Source: WTFY01 sp965220875 (GTDB lineage Bacteria > Pseudomonadota > Gammaproteobacteria > UBA4575). From it: a stretch of 64,000 nucleotides of DNA. The first letter of the stretch is position 1, and the number at the start of each line of letters is the position of its first letter. Location of the stretch: contig OZ244849.1 of the NCBI GenBank assembly GCA_965220875.1, positions 496,001 to 560,000 on the forward strand. The letters run 5' to 3'. The notes under the pieces are model-generated. The model did no database searches, was not told the DNA's origin, and was given only the letters and a program-made list of their open reading frames with translations. Position numbers and translations under genes: made by a program. This document shows positions 25,829-33,844 of this stretch, piece after piece.

Positions 25829-28315
25829 GTGAGGCCAGACCAAAGAATTATGAGAATTCCGGGGAACACCCGGAGATTTATGCCTGGAAAAGCATTGCCA
25901 AGGCCGACACAGGCCCCTGCGACCAGGATCCAGCATCCTGGTTTGCCTGGAGTTCGGGAGAAACCATTGAAGAGTCACAACGAACACAAGCATGAGACCG
26001 AGGCGCTACGGGAGCGGATTTCGCAGTTGAGCGGGGCGATTCTTCGCATCAACTCGAGTCTCGACATCAATACTGTCCTGCATGAGGTGGTCGACAGTGC
26101 CCGCACACTGACCAATGCCCGCTACGGCATCATCACGACCCTCGATTTGGATGGACAGATCCTGGATTTCATTAGTTCCGGCTTTACCGAGGAAGAGCAC
26201 CAGCAGTTCGTGCAGTGGCCCGACGGGCCGCGGCTGTTCGAACACTTCCGACATCTTACGGGAGCTGTGAGACTTACAGACCTGCCCGCCTACGTACGCT
26301 CGCTCGGCTTCTCAGCGGAGTTAATACGGTCCAAGACCTTCCAGGGCACCCCGATGCGTCATCGGGGCATACATGTGGGCAACTTCTTTCTCGCGGAAAA
26401 GGAAGGCGCACAGGAGTTCACGAGCGAAGACGAAGAGATCCTGGTGCTGTTTGCCTCGCAGGCGGGGACGGCCATCACGAACGCTTGGATACACCATGAC
26501 GAACAGCGGGTCCGAGCCAGCCTTGAGGCCCTGATCGAAACCTCACCGATTGGTGTTGTGGTCTTTGATGCCCGATCCGGCAATCCCGTGTCCTTCAACC
26601 GGGAGGCGAGGCGGATCTTTGAGGTCCTGCGTACACCTGGATGCTCCATAGAGCAGCTGATGGAAGTCATGACCTACACGCGCGCGGATGGACGCGAGGT
26701 CACGCTCGACGAGTTCGTGCTGGTACAGGAGTTGAGCACCGGCGAGACGATGCGTTCCGAGGAAGTCATGTTCTCAGTTGCCGACGGCCGAAGTGTGAAA
26801 ACACTCATCAATGCCACACCGATCCTTTCTGCCGACAACGTCGTTGAGTCAGTGGTCGTCACCATGCAGGATCTGGCGCCGCTCGAAGAACTGGACCGTA
26901 TGCGGGCAGAGTTCACGAGCATGGTAAGCCATGAGCTGCGGGTACCGCTGGCTTCTATCAAGGGGTCGGCATCTACCGTACTGAACGCTCAGCAGCCCCT
27001 GGACATGACGGAGATACACCAGTTTTTCCACATTATCGACGAGCAGTCCGATCACATGCGAGGCCTGATAAGTGACCTGCTGGATGCGGGGCGCATCGAT
27101 ATGGGCACGCTGTCGGTCAATCCCAATTCCAGGGAACTGGCGGACTTGGTGGACCAGGCGAGAAACACCTTCCTGAGCGGGGGCAGCAGGCACCCCATCC
27201 TGGTTGACCTGCCGCCGGACCTGCCTCAGGTGATGGTAGACAGCATGCGCATCGTGCAGATCCTGGTCAACCTGTTTTCCAGCGCATCAGCGCACTCTCC
27301 TGAGTCCTCCCCCATCCGGGTCACCGCGATACGTGACGACGTGCATGTCGCGGTCTCGGTCTGCGATGAAGGATGGGGCATGTCCCCGAAAGAGCTGGAG
27401 AACCTGTTCCAGAAATACTCCCATCTCAGTGGCGACAGGGCGCCGGGGATCGGCGGCAGTCTGGGCCTGGTCATCTGCAAGGGGCTGGTCGAGGCCCACG
27501 GGGGCCGCATTTGGGCCGAAAGCGGCGGGGCAGGCCAGGGTACGCGTATCACCTTCACAATTCCGGTGACCGATGCGCCCGACAGCGGGACCGTTTCGAG
27601 CTTCCCCAAGGACAACCTGCACCCGCCCTCCAAAAAGGGGGAAGCACCCAGGCGTATTCTCGTGGTCGACGACGATCCGCAAATGCTGCGCTTCATCCGG
27701 GATGCGCTAGCGGCACAGAACTATTCTCCCATCGTCACCAGCGAACACCGGGAACTGTCCCAGATCATACAGGCGGAAAAACCCCATCTGGTCCTGCTGG
27801 ACCTGATATTGCCCGGAACTGACGGAATCAAGCTGATGGAACACGTCCCCGAACTGTCCCATGTGCCGGTCATCTTTATCTCCGCCTACGGAAGGGACGA
27901 GACCATCGCCAAAGCACTGGAGAGAGGTGCTGCCGACTACCTTGTCAAGCCCTTTTCGGCCACGGAACTGACGGCGAGGATCCAGGCGGCTCTTCGCAGG
28001 CAGGCCAAACCGGAACCCTTCGTGAATGGAAGCCTGGTCATCGACTACGAGCAGCGCAAAGTCACCCTGGCGGGTCACCCCGTGTCCCTGACTGCGGGTG
28101 AGTACGATCTTCTGCGCATACTTTCGGAAAACGTCGGGCGGGTAGTGACCTATGACTTGCTGATCCGCCAGATGTGGAGCGGTCCGGATTCCGGTGACCC
28201 GGACCGGGTCCGCACCTTCATCAAACAACTCCGCCGCAAGCTCGAAGATGAACCGGCCCGGCCGACCTACATCCTGAATGTGCGCGGGGTCGGCTACCGC
28301 ATGGCACAGCAGTAA
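25829..28315 (+). CDS. Hybrid GAF-PAS histidine kinase fused to a response regulator with DNA-binding domain
   Basis: An 828-residue, apparently soluble two-component system in one chain. Domains: GAF (about 75-222), PAS (about 230-345), HisKA with MVSHELRVPLASIKGS (His368), HATPase with DEGWG (513-517) and GGSLGLVICKGL, receiver with phosphoacceptor Asp658 (LLDLILPG) and Lys707, then an OmpR/PhoB-type winged helix (731-826, ending LNVRGVGYRM). No transmembrane segments. The N-box reads NLFSSASAHSPE, with Ser in place of the second conserved Asn of NLLSNA, which may weaken ATP/Mg binding. The start is uncertain: GTG 25829, ATG 25850, ATG 25880 or TTG 25966, the last with GGGAG just upstream. 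No neighbouring target is obvious; the lipoprotein gene downstream is a candidate. Confidence 0.85.
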   Translation: MRPDQRIMRIPGNTRRFMPGKALPRPTQAPATRIQHPGLPGVREKPLKSHNEHKHETEALRERISQLSGAILRINSSLDINTVLHEVVDSARTLTNARYGIITTLDLDGQILDFISSGFTEEEHQQFVQWPDGPRLFEHFRHLTGAVRLTDLPAYVRSLGFSAELIRSKTFQGTPMRHRGIHVGNFFLAEKEGAQEFTSEDEEILVLFASQAGTAITNAWIHHDEQRVRASLEALIETSPIGVVVFDARSGNPVSFNREARRIFEVLRTPGCSIEQLMEVMTYTRADGREVTLDEFVLVQELSTGETMRSEEVMFSVADGRSVKTLINATPILSADNVVESVVVTMQDLAPLEELDRMRAEFTSMVSHELRVPLASIKGSASTVLNAQQPLDMTEIHQFFHIIDEQSDHMRGLISDLLDAGRIDMGTLSVNPNSRELADLVDQARNTFLSGGSRHPILVDLPPDLPQVMVDSMRIVQILVNLFSSASAHSPESSPIRVTAIRDDVHVAVSVCDEGWGMSPKELENLFQKYSHLSGDRAPGIGGSLGLVICKGLVEAHGGRIWAESGGAGQGTRITFTIPVTDAPDSGTVSSFPKDNLHPPSKKGEAPRRILVVDDDPQMLRFIRDALAAQNYSPIVTSEHRELSQIIQAEKPHLVLLDLILPGTDGIKLMEHVPELSHVPVIFISAYGRDETIAKALERGAADYLVKPFSATELTARIQAALRRQAKPEPFVNGSLVIDYEQRKVTLAGHPVSLTAGEYDLLRILSENVGRVVTYDLLIRQMWSGPDSGDPDRVRTFIKQLRRKLEDEPARPTYILNVRGVGYRMAQQ

Positions 28316-28486
28316 CCCGCACCACCGCATCGGTCCCCTGAACCGGGTACGGCGCCTGCAAGGACAGGCCACACGGATCGAATCCCATAATGTCAGCGCA
28401 TCCTTGATATTTTTAACATAAATAAAACCAATACCCGTATAGCAGAACTTACTTCATGTGGCTGACGGCCGTTATACGCTTTCTAG

Positions 28487-28619
28487 TGCTAATGCTACTA
28501 AGACCCCGAAGCCGGGTTATCTGCCGAATACAACACCTGTATAGAGCACGGTAAAAAAAGGCTTTATTTACCTGCTTGGGAAATAAGCAGAGATTTCCAC
28601 TTCTTAGTAGATATTAGCA
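28487..28619 (+). ncRNA. Structured intergenic element, copy A (upstream of lipoprotein gene)
   Basis: One of three related elements in the window. Outer stem: TGCTAAT (28487-28493) and CTACTAAG (28495-28502) pair with CTTAGTAG (28603-28610) and ATTAGCA (28613-28619). Inside are a hairpin CCCG-AAGC-CGGG (28505-28516), the conserved single strand TTATCTGCCGAATACA (28517-28532) and a second hairpin CTGCTT-GGGAAAT-AAGCAG (28572-28590). The lipoprotein start at 28645 lies 26 bases after the outer stem. It matches no riboswitch consensus I know, including c-di-GMP-I. A 5'-UTR regulatory RNA is the favoured reading. Confidence 0.6.
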
Positions 28620-28644
28620 ATGGCCCGGCACCTATGGGGCCGGC

Positions 28645-29622
28645 ATGGGTTTCCTGATCATGCTAATTTTCCAGATCACCAAGGCACTGGCAAGAAGGTG
28701 GTACCTGCCCTGTGCCATGGTGCCTGCACTGTTGCTATCAGGATGCATGTCCGGAGGAAGTGCCTTTCAGCCGACCATTCAGTTTACCGAACGACTGACA
28801 GCCTTTAACGGCACCACCTGGGGCATGCGTGCATCACCCAGAGAGGATGGGGCTGAATATACAATCAATACAGCCGAAGACGCTGTATCGCAGCAGGACT
28901 TTGAATCCAGTATTCCAGGGCATACAGGCCAGACGTGGCTCATGATCAAGCGTGAAACGGACAAGACACAACTGGCGTATGCAATCGTGGGTTGGGATGA
29001 AGATGATCCTTCAGACTACCTCAGTGGCGGCTGGTGGATGCTGTATCCCGGCCATCCTGAACAATTTGATTTATTTGAATCGGAATCCGGCATCTTTTTT
29101 ATAGACGGGCCTGAACTCGACATCAACCATCCTCCAGACATGCCGATTACCGGCACTGCAAGCTATGCAGGCAGGACAAGCGGGATTTACCAGTATGTGG
29201 ATGCTAACGGGGAGCATTCACTTACCGAATTTGTGAGCCAGGCCCAGTTCACTGCCGATTTCGCTCATGGCACCCTCACGGGATGCGTAGGCTGCAACAG
29301 TGAAATCATGGTTCAAAACTTTCACTACGAAGCTTTAATGCAAAACGTGGACGCGTCAAGGGCCGATCCCACGGGGTACCGGCTGCGCTTTCGTCCGTCA
29401 CCCTATAATCCCGATGGCACATTTGTGGCACAGGATATATCCGTCGAACACGTGGTTCGAGAGGTTACCAGTTCGCAAGGATATTATGGCGGACAGTTTT
29501 CAAACATACCAAACGATCAAGGCAATCCGAGACTCGTGACTGGCATTTATCGTGCCGATTTCAAGGAGTCAGGCGGAGCACGGGGTCGGTTCTTTGGTCT
29601 GTGGAATACCTTTGGCGAATAA
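28645..29622 (+). CDS. Surface lipoprotein (Slam/TbpB-like barrel), intact paralog
   Basis: Lipoprotein of 325 residues; signal peptide with lipobox ALLLSGC (Cys34). The mature chain shows repeated strand-rich segments and the C-terminal barrel signature YYGGQFSNIPNDQGNPRLVTG followed by RADF and GRFFGLW, as in TbpB-like C-lobe barrels. Both ATG 28645 and ATG 28660 would give a proper signal. The interrupted gene at 24044-25270 and the fragment at 25336-25575 are paralogs. No Slam translocon gene is in the window. A structured element lies immediately upstream. Ligand unknown. Confidence 0.7.
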   Translation: MGFLIMLIFQITKALARRWYLPCAMVPALLLSGCMSGGSAFQPTIQFTERLTAFNGTTWGMRASPREDGAEYTINTAEDAVSQQDFESSIPGHTGQTWLMIKRETDKTQLAYAIVGWDEDDPSDYLSGGWWMLYPGHPEQFDLFESESGIFFIDGPELDINHPPDMPITGTASYAGRTSGIYQYVDANGEHSLTEFVSQAQFTADFAHGTLTGCVGCNSEIMVQNFHYEALMQNVDASRADPTGYRLRFRPSPYNPDGTFVAQDISVEHVVREVTSSQGYYGGQFSNIPNDQGNPRLVTGIYRADFKESGGARGRFFGLWNTFGE

Positions 29623-29648
29623 TAAAAAGTATAGCTGTATCCGATTTT

Positions 29649-29849
29649 ATGCAGCAAGCTGTTCCACGCAAAAGAAAGGAAAGGAAACCATCCCCCGGAT
29701 GGGTGCTTTACCTGTCGGATCGTTATAACGCGATGATCGGAGCCATCCCCTTCGGGTCGATTTTATCCGTCATCCTGGCCGTTACTGCGTTCGTAATCAT
29801 TCTGGGTGCGACATTGTTCATGATGGAGTTGACCGGTGAGGTCCGCTAG
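29649..29849 (+). CDS. Small single-pass membrane protein
   Basis: Sixty-six residues from ATG 29649: a basic N-terminus (RKRKERK), then a hydrophobic helix (GSILSVILAVTAFVIILGAT) and a short tail. It begins 26 bases after the lipoprotein stop on the same strand and may be co-transcribed. An upstream in-frame start at 29601 would overlap the lipoprotein gene. No family recognised. N-in topology is predicted from the basic segment. Confidence 0.5.
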   Translation: MQQAVPRKRKERKPSPGWVLYLSDRYNAMIGAIPFGSILSVILAVTAFVIILGATLFMMELTGEVR

Positions 29850-29913
29850 GGTCGACTGGTCAGCTAAGCCAAGAGATAAACGAAGAAAATAATCAAGAAA
29901 AGAGATTTACAGT

Positions 29914-30088
29914 TTGAAAGTCTTTATTGTGAAAAGGCACGCCATACATTGAAGTCAAACTATCAGGCCTCCAGTGCAGCCTCGAAACAATCGTGCATTG
30001 CATGATTGACAGACTAAAGCGAGACAGCCTTTTTGAAATTATTGACGAAGTAAGAAACGACGCTCTAAAGAAGTTCAGCAGCGAGTGA
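29914..30088 (+). pseudogene. Probable frameshifted small gene
   Basis: From 29936 to 30088 an uninterrupted frame without a start encodes GTPYIEVKLSGLQCSLETIV and ends LKKFSSE. Just upstream, the frame starting TTG 29914 reads KVFIVK and is joined to it only if one A is removed from the AAAA run at 29932-29935, giving KVFIVKGTPYIEVKL, a natural-looking start. A single-base insertion in a small gene of about 57 codons is therefore suspected. No family recognised. Confidence 0.3.
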
Positions 30089-30116
30089 ATGCAATCAAGG
30101 GTATTCGAATTTGGGC

Positions 30117-30437
30117 ATGAAATGGGGAGAAGAAAGGCTGGGCTCAAAGCAGTGGTGCTATCCGCACACAGGGGATGCACTGGATTTGCATTGCCTGGCC
30201 AAACTGAATGTTGCCCGCAAGCACGGCAAAAAATATCCGCATTTTAAAGATCTAAAAAAGCCACTCACGGAAATGGAAAAAGAGGAATTGGAAATCATCA
30301 AAGAAGCAGCAAGGAAAAAAGGGAAATATCATGTTGGATGCTACAGCCCGTTTGTCATCAATAATAAAGTTCTGGATGATGCAGGGGAGCAAGAAGACTT
30401 GATACAGCAAGCGCGGAGTGAACCACTAGATGAGTAA
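30117..30437 (+). CDS. Hypothetical protein
   Basis: Protein of 106 residues from ATG 30117 (MKWGEERLGSKQWCYPHTGD); ATG 30111 would add two. It is hydrophilic, with many Lys and Glu and a central helix (LTEMEKEELEIIKEAARKKG). It has no signal peptide, membrane segment or motif I recognise. It lies 39 bases before the next gene on the same strand. Base composition is lower in G+C than the flanking blocks, in keeping with acquired DNA. Confidence 0.5.
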   Translation: MKWGEERLGSKQWCYPHTGDALDLHCLAKLNVARKHGKKYPHFKDLKKPLTEMEKEELEIIKEAARKKGKYHVGCYSPFVINNKVLDDAGEQEDLIQQARSEPLDE

Positions 30438-30476
30438 ATCGGGCTTTATCTGCCAGAGGATGATGGATAGATAAGC

Positions 30477-30758
30477 ATGGCACACCTGATCACGTTTGAC
30501 ATACAACAGGAATCTGATCGAACGTCCTTAATCGAGGCCATAGAGAACCTGGATAACTGGACAAAACTCTCTGAGTCAACTTACGCCGTTGAATGCGATA
30601 TGAATGCTGGAGAAATCTTCTGCTTGCTGGATAGCCACATAGATGACGGTAATCGTTTGTTTGTGATCGAACTTGCTTATGAATTTGCAGGTCGAGGTCT
30701 CAAGGATGTGTTTGACTGGCTGGAGCAACACACAAACCAAACCGTGATCGGTGAGTGA
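30477..30758 (+). CDS. Small Cas2/SinR-like ferredoxin-fold protein
   Basis: Protein of 93 residues opening MAHLITFDIQQESD and continuing LDNWTKLSESTYAVECD, NRLFVIELAYEFAGRG and a C-terminal FDWLEQH. This beta-alpha-beta plan with a start strand L-I-x-F-D, a W/S-T-x-x-V second strand and a hydrophobic V-I-E-L strand is that of SinR/Cas2-like small proteins found beside toxins. No CRISPR array or other cas gene is in the window. The active-site Asp of Cas2 would be the one in LITFD (Asp8). Nuclease activity is speculative. Confidence 0.4.
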   Translation: MAHLITFDIQQESDRTSLIEAIENLDNWTKLSESTYAVECDMNAGEIFCLLDSHIDDGNRLFVIELAYEFAGRGLKDVFDWLEQHTNQTVIGE

Positions 30759-30791
30759 GCGAAGCGAACGACTGGCCATTAGCGTGCCAGA

Positions 30792-31202
30792 TCAAAACAG
30801 GCCTTCGATTTCCTCTTCTGCAGCAGGCTCTGACTTGAGTTCACCGATACGTGCCAGATTATCCAGTTGCAAATTCGCCATCTTCTTCTCCAATGAACAC
30901 GAGATGCTCGCCCGCGAGCACCGCATCAGGAAGGGGCTCTTGGCCGATCGTCGCGCATTGAACTCCGACACCGTGTAGAGCATGAGGCTGATCTTTCGAT
31001 CGGGGCTTGATTCCACAGGAGCCAGTACGGTGTAGAGATCTTCCAGCATCATGCCGTCCGCTGCGACGAGCAGATCGATATCGCTGTCTGCTGTATCGGT
31101 ACCCTGCACGACGGAACCGTAGAGCATGGCGAGCACAATGCGATTGGCAAAAGGCACCAGTGCCTGGCGGATCGGCTCAACCAAGGCCACGGTCTTGCAC
31201 AC
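30792..31202 (-). pseudogene. Remnant of an MNT nucleotidyltransferase / HEPN module
   Basis: The first part is a minimal nucleotidyltransferase domain, IVLAMLYGSVVQGTDTADSD with the Gly-Ser and Asp-x-Asp catalytic motif (DIDLLV). Relatives usually carry an N-terminal helix-turn-helix; it is missing here, and the gene starts at GTG 31202 next to a palindrome. After SPFLMR the frame reads CSRASISCSLEKK; shifted by one base the same DNA encodes VLAGEHLVFIGEED, the normal end of such proteins. The last 28 residues (MANLQLDNLARIGELKSEPA) are the start of the HEPN partner gene, cut off after about 30 codons. So one frame crosses a decayed NTase and the head of its HEPN toxin. Confidence 0.7.
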
Positions 31203-31215
31203 AAACAGACAGGTG

Positions 31216-31251
31216 TATAACGTATTGCGTTATATAACGCAATACGTTATA
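31216..31251. promoter_or_regulatory. Perfect 36-bp palindrome, likely operator of higBA
   Basis: TATAACGTATTGCGTTAT followed by its exact reverse complement, with no spacer. Each arm itself contains the smaller repeat ATAACG/CGTTAT, so it may hold four half-sites. It lies 8 bases before the higB start and 13 before the NTase remnant on the other strand. HigA-type repressors bind such inverted repeats over their own promoter. Confidence 0.7.
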
Positions 31252-31259
31252 GTTCATGC

Positions 31260-31541
31260 GTGATCAGGACGTTCGCCTGCAGGGAGACTGAGAAAATTTG
31301 GTACGGACATTCTTCCAAAAAGTTTCCAATGAGTATCCAAAACACTGCCAGACGCAAGCTGAGGATATTGAACAACGCCCAAAACATGCAGGATCTTCGC
31401 ATACCTCTGGCAAACCGCCTGAAAGTTTTGCGTGGAACAAGAGCAGGTCAGCACAGCATACGGATCAATGATCAGTACCGCATTTGTTTTGTCTGGCGAC
31501 GAAGAGAAGCCCGTCAGGTTGAAATCGTCGACTACCACTAA
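31260..31541 (+). CDS. higB: HigB-type RelE-superfamily toxin
   Basis: mRNA interferase of the plasmid maintenance killer family. Ninety-three residues from GTG 31260: MIRTFACRETEKIWYGHSSK, ARRKLRILNNAQNMQDL, then RAGQHSIRINDQYRICFVW with the family RINDQYRICF motif, and VEIVDYH. The order toxin first, antitoxin second is typical of higBA. The start is a GTG only 8 bases after the palindrome, so the transcript should begin inside or before it. All recognisable RelE-fold elements are present and the length is normal; probably functional. Confidence 0.9.
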   Translation: MIRTFACRETEKIWYGHSSKKFPMSIQNTARRKLRILNNAQNMQDLRIPLANRLKVLRGTRAGQHSIRINDQYRICFVWRRREARQVEIVDYH

Positions 31542-31553
31542 GGAGAACTGACC

Positions 31554-31844
31554 ATGGCCAGGCTCAAGAACATTCATCCCGGCGAGGTGATGCTCAGAGA
31601 CTTCCTCGAGCCGCTGGGCATCAGCCAAAACAAGCTTGCGAACCGCATCTCCGTACCGCCTCGCCGGATCAACGAAATTGTTCTCGGTAAACGCGCCATT
31701 ACGGCAGACACCGCCCTGCGGCTGTCGCGTTACTTTGGCAATAGCGACAAATTCTGGATGGGACTGCAGGATGATTACGACCTGGAAGACTCAAGGAACA
31801 AGATTGCCGGTACGCTTGAAAAGATTCCAAGCCATGCCGCATAG
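31554..31844 (+). CDS. higA: HigA-type antitoxin (XRE family)
   Basis: Antitoxin and repressor of 96 residues. It opens MARLKNIHPGEVMLRDFLEP, the HigA/VapI hallmark, then helix-turn-helix GISQNKLANRISVPPRRINE, ALRLSRYFGNSDKFWMGLQD and a tail containing DYDLE. It starts 12 bases after the higB stop (AAGGAGA upstream is a good ribosome binding site). It should bind HigB and the upstream palindrome. Complete. Confidence 0.93.
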   Translation: MARLKNIHPGEVMLRDFLEPLGISQNKLANRISVPPRRINEIVLGKRAITADTALRLSRYFGNSDKFWMGLQDDYDLEDSRNKIAGTLEKIPSHAA

Positions 31845-32206
31845 AAGAAATATCCCTGCACCCTTGGCCCGCTCAAGGATCAGGGGCGTAAAGCCCAGAA
31901 AGGGCGTGACCGAAGTGCGCATGACCGGGCAAAGCGCAGCGTGGCCTACTCGGCTGCCTGATTAAATGACCGGAACCACTGCCAACAAAAAAGTGCGAAA
32001 GATTTTTGACACTACCACGGAACGTCGAGACCATGGACGAGGCCCGGGAGGTTGCGCGTGCGTCGCTGAAAGTCGTCGCGGACGGTTGAACACACGGGCC
32101 GAGTGATCAGCAATTATCTAGTCGTTTAATTACGAACAAACTGCTGTTTATCTGAATTCAGTTTCTGGGAAAGCCCAATTGTGGAAAGGACAGTACTAAT
32201 CAATAA
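31845..32206. other. Intergenic region between higA and the TPR gene
   Basis: About 360 bases with no full gene. Near 32034-32090 a short plus-strand frame reads MDEAREVARASLKVVADG before a stop and looks like the tail of a lost gene. From 32100 on the base composition turns A/T-rich, marking the edge of the Fic-kinase-TPR segment. Confidence 0.35.
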
Positions 32207-33829
32207 CTAGTGATGAGTATGTAAGTCGTCATCGTTAACAGAGAATTTCGGTTTAAGTAAGCTCAACAAATCTTTATTTAACCGATTTATTTGTGTGTTG
32301 ATTTTTTGGTTATATTGGTGGTGGGCTTGCTGTTTTAATATGGATTGCAACCTTCGAAGTTGAAGATCATCGGATTCTGGCTTAGACGACAATGCACGCT
32401 TTAAGTACTCCGGTGCTTCTTTTGTATGTGCAAACAACTCTTCCCTTGCATGAAATATTTTTACTCTTAGTTTGTCTTTTTTCGGGGCTAGTGACTCTGC
32501 ATTAGTGTAATACTTCCTGCCACCATCAATATCTCCAGCTCTAAATCTGAGAAGGCCATATGTTGCTACTAAAACATGTTTAGGAAATCCAAGGTTTTTT
32601 GAGTAATCAATTTTATTGAATTGATTTATCGCCTCTTTCATGTTGCCATCATATGCCATGGCAACAGCAATGTTGTTTCTTAAGTGCACATTATCTGATT
32701 CGGCCCTGAGTCCTACCTTTGCGCAAACAATTGCAAATTTAAATTGAGTTGTCAAAGAGATTCCGATACTCGAACCTACTATGGCTGGCCTACTCGAATA
32801 CGGTTCATCACATAGCCATGAGCTGCATTCAAGTTTAGCTTTATCCCACTCGCCTTGTTTCAATGCGTGCCAACATCGGGCCTCAAAATTCAAAGGCAAT
32901 CTTAATGTTTCATCATCAACATAAACATTTGTTAATTTAGTTTGTATCCAACGTGCCTGTGCTACAGCGTTATCCGTCGGTGAAATCAGACTTTCTCGAA
33001 TACATTGACGAGCCTTTCTGTTTGCGCCGTTATAGAACTCTAATGTCCCAATAGCACTTTGTAGTTCAGTTAAGTGATCAGGTGATAGCCTGTCTGATTT
33101 AATTATCTCCCACCCACGCCTTGTAAATTTTGGTGTACGTTCGGCAATTTTTGCAACTGCAACTTCAGCAGCAATTAACCAAGGATCACTTGCTGTGCTT
33201 GAATTTCGTATCAATAAGCTATGTGCGCGATCTACTTCATCTATGTGCACATATAAACGCACGGCAGATCTCAGCACATGTCTATGAGATGGGGCTAGAA
33301 ACAGTGCTCGATCTATGCATGTCTTAGCTTTATTAATTTGACCTAAAATTGTATATGCTCGAGCTAGATCCAACCATGCCAGCACGTTTCTAGGGTCTCG
33401 CTTTAGCCTTTGTCTTGCATCTGTCGCATTTGCCCAGACTAACTCGAGATGAAATATGTCACTACTTATTAGCTCAGGCTGTTCGACTGTTTCCCTGCCC
33501 TCAAATTCTTCAGTCAACTCTAGGCCGTGCTGAACTAATGCATTAACTTGCGGGGTTAATAATTCATTTCGCTGTTTTAAATATGTAATGGCCGGCTCTA
33601 TGTCATCGTACCAACGCCCACCTAACCCGCAACTAAGCAAGTCAATTGCATTTCCTATGTTCTGTTCATTATTCCAGTCAAAAAGCTTTTCATCGAGATA
33701 CTGCTTATTTAGTTTTGATAACCGCTTTTTTCTAGGATCCGATGCAAACTCAGCAGAGGATGAAATAGTTTTTGAAAAACGCCAACGAGGAATTAGCCTC
33801 CTCTCCTGATTTCTATGAAAATCATCCAT
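32207..33829 (-). CDS. TPR-repeat protein of the Fic-kinase-TPR operon
   Basis: A 540-residue protein with no signal peptide or membrane segment. It contains helical repeats of TPR type, clearest at DPRNVLAWLDLARAYTILGQ (about 152-171), INKAKTCIDRALFLAPSHRH, NNIAVAMAYDGNMKEAINQF and ATYGLLRFRAGDIDGGRKYY. The N-terminus is basic; the C-terminus is a Gln/Asn/Lys-rich helix ending in DDDLHTHH. It is the last gene of the operon, 15 bases after the kinase stop, and strongly A/T-rich, so its origin differs from the conjugation genes. TPR proteins beside kinases often act as substrate or sensor scaffolds; that role is inferred. No described family recognised. Confidence 0.75.
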   Translation of the reverse strand: MDDFHRNQERRLIPRWRFSKTISSSAEFASDPRKKRLSKLNKQYLDEKLFDWNNEQNIGNAIDLLSCGLGGRWYDDIEPAITYLKQRNELLTPQVNALVQHGLELTEEFEGRETVEQPELISSDIFHLELVWANATDARQRLKRDPRNVLAWLDLARAYTILGQINKAKTCIDRALFLAPSHRHVLRSAVRLYVHIDEVDRAHSLLIRNSSTASDPWLIAAEVAVAKIAERTPKFTRRGWEIIKSDRLSPDHLTELQSAIGTLEFYNGANRKARQCIRESLISPTDNAVAQARWIQTKLTNVYVDDETLRLPLNFEARCWHALKQGEWDKAKLECSSWLCDEPYSSRPAIVGSSIGISLTTQFKFAIVCAKVGLRAESDNVHLRNNIAVAMAYDGNMKEAINQFNKIDYSKNLGFPKHVLVATYGLLRFRAGDIDGGRKYYTNAESLAPKKDKLRVKIFHAREELFAHTKEAPEYLKRALSSKPESDDLQLRRLQSILKQQAHHQYNQKINTQINRLNKDLLSLLKPKFSVNDDDLHTHH

Positions 33830-33844
33830 TATTTAACTTGTAAC

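Noticed and set aside
28487..28619. The repeated element as a c-di-GMP-I riboswitch
   Set aside because: The piece GCCGGGTTATCTGCCGA recalls the 3' end of that class, but the essential GGGCAAACC and GACGCAAAGCC parts are absent in all three copies.
30477..30758. CRISPR Cas2 of a functional CRISPR locus
   Set aside because: No repeats, cas1 or leader nearby.
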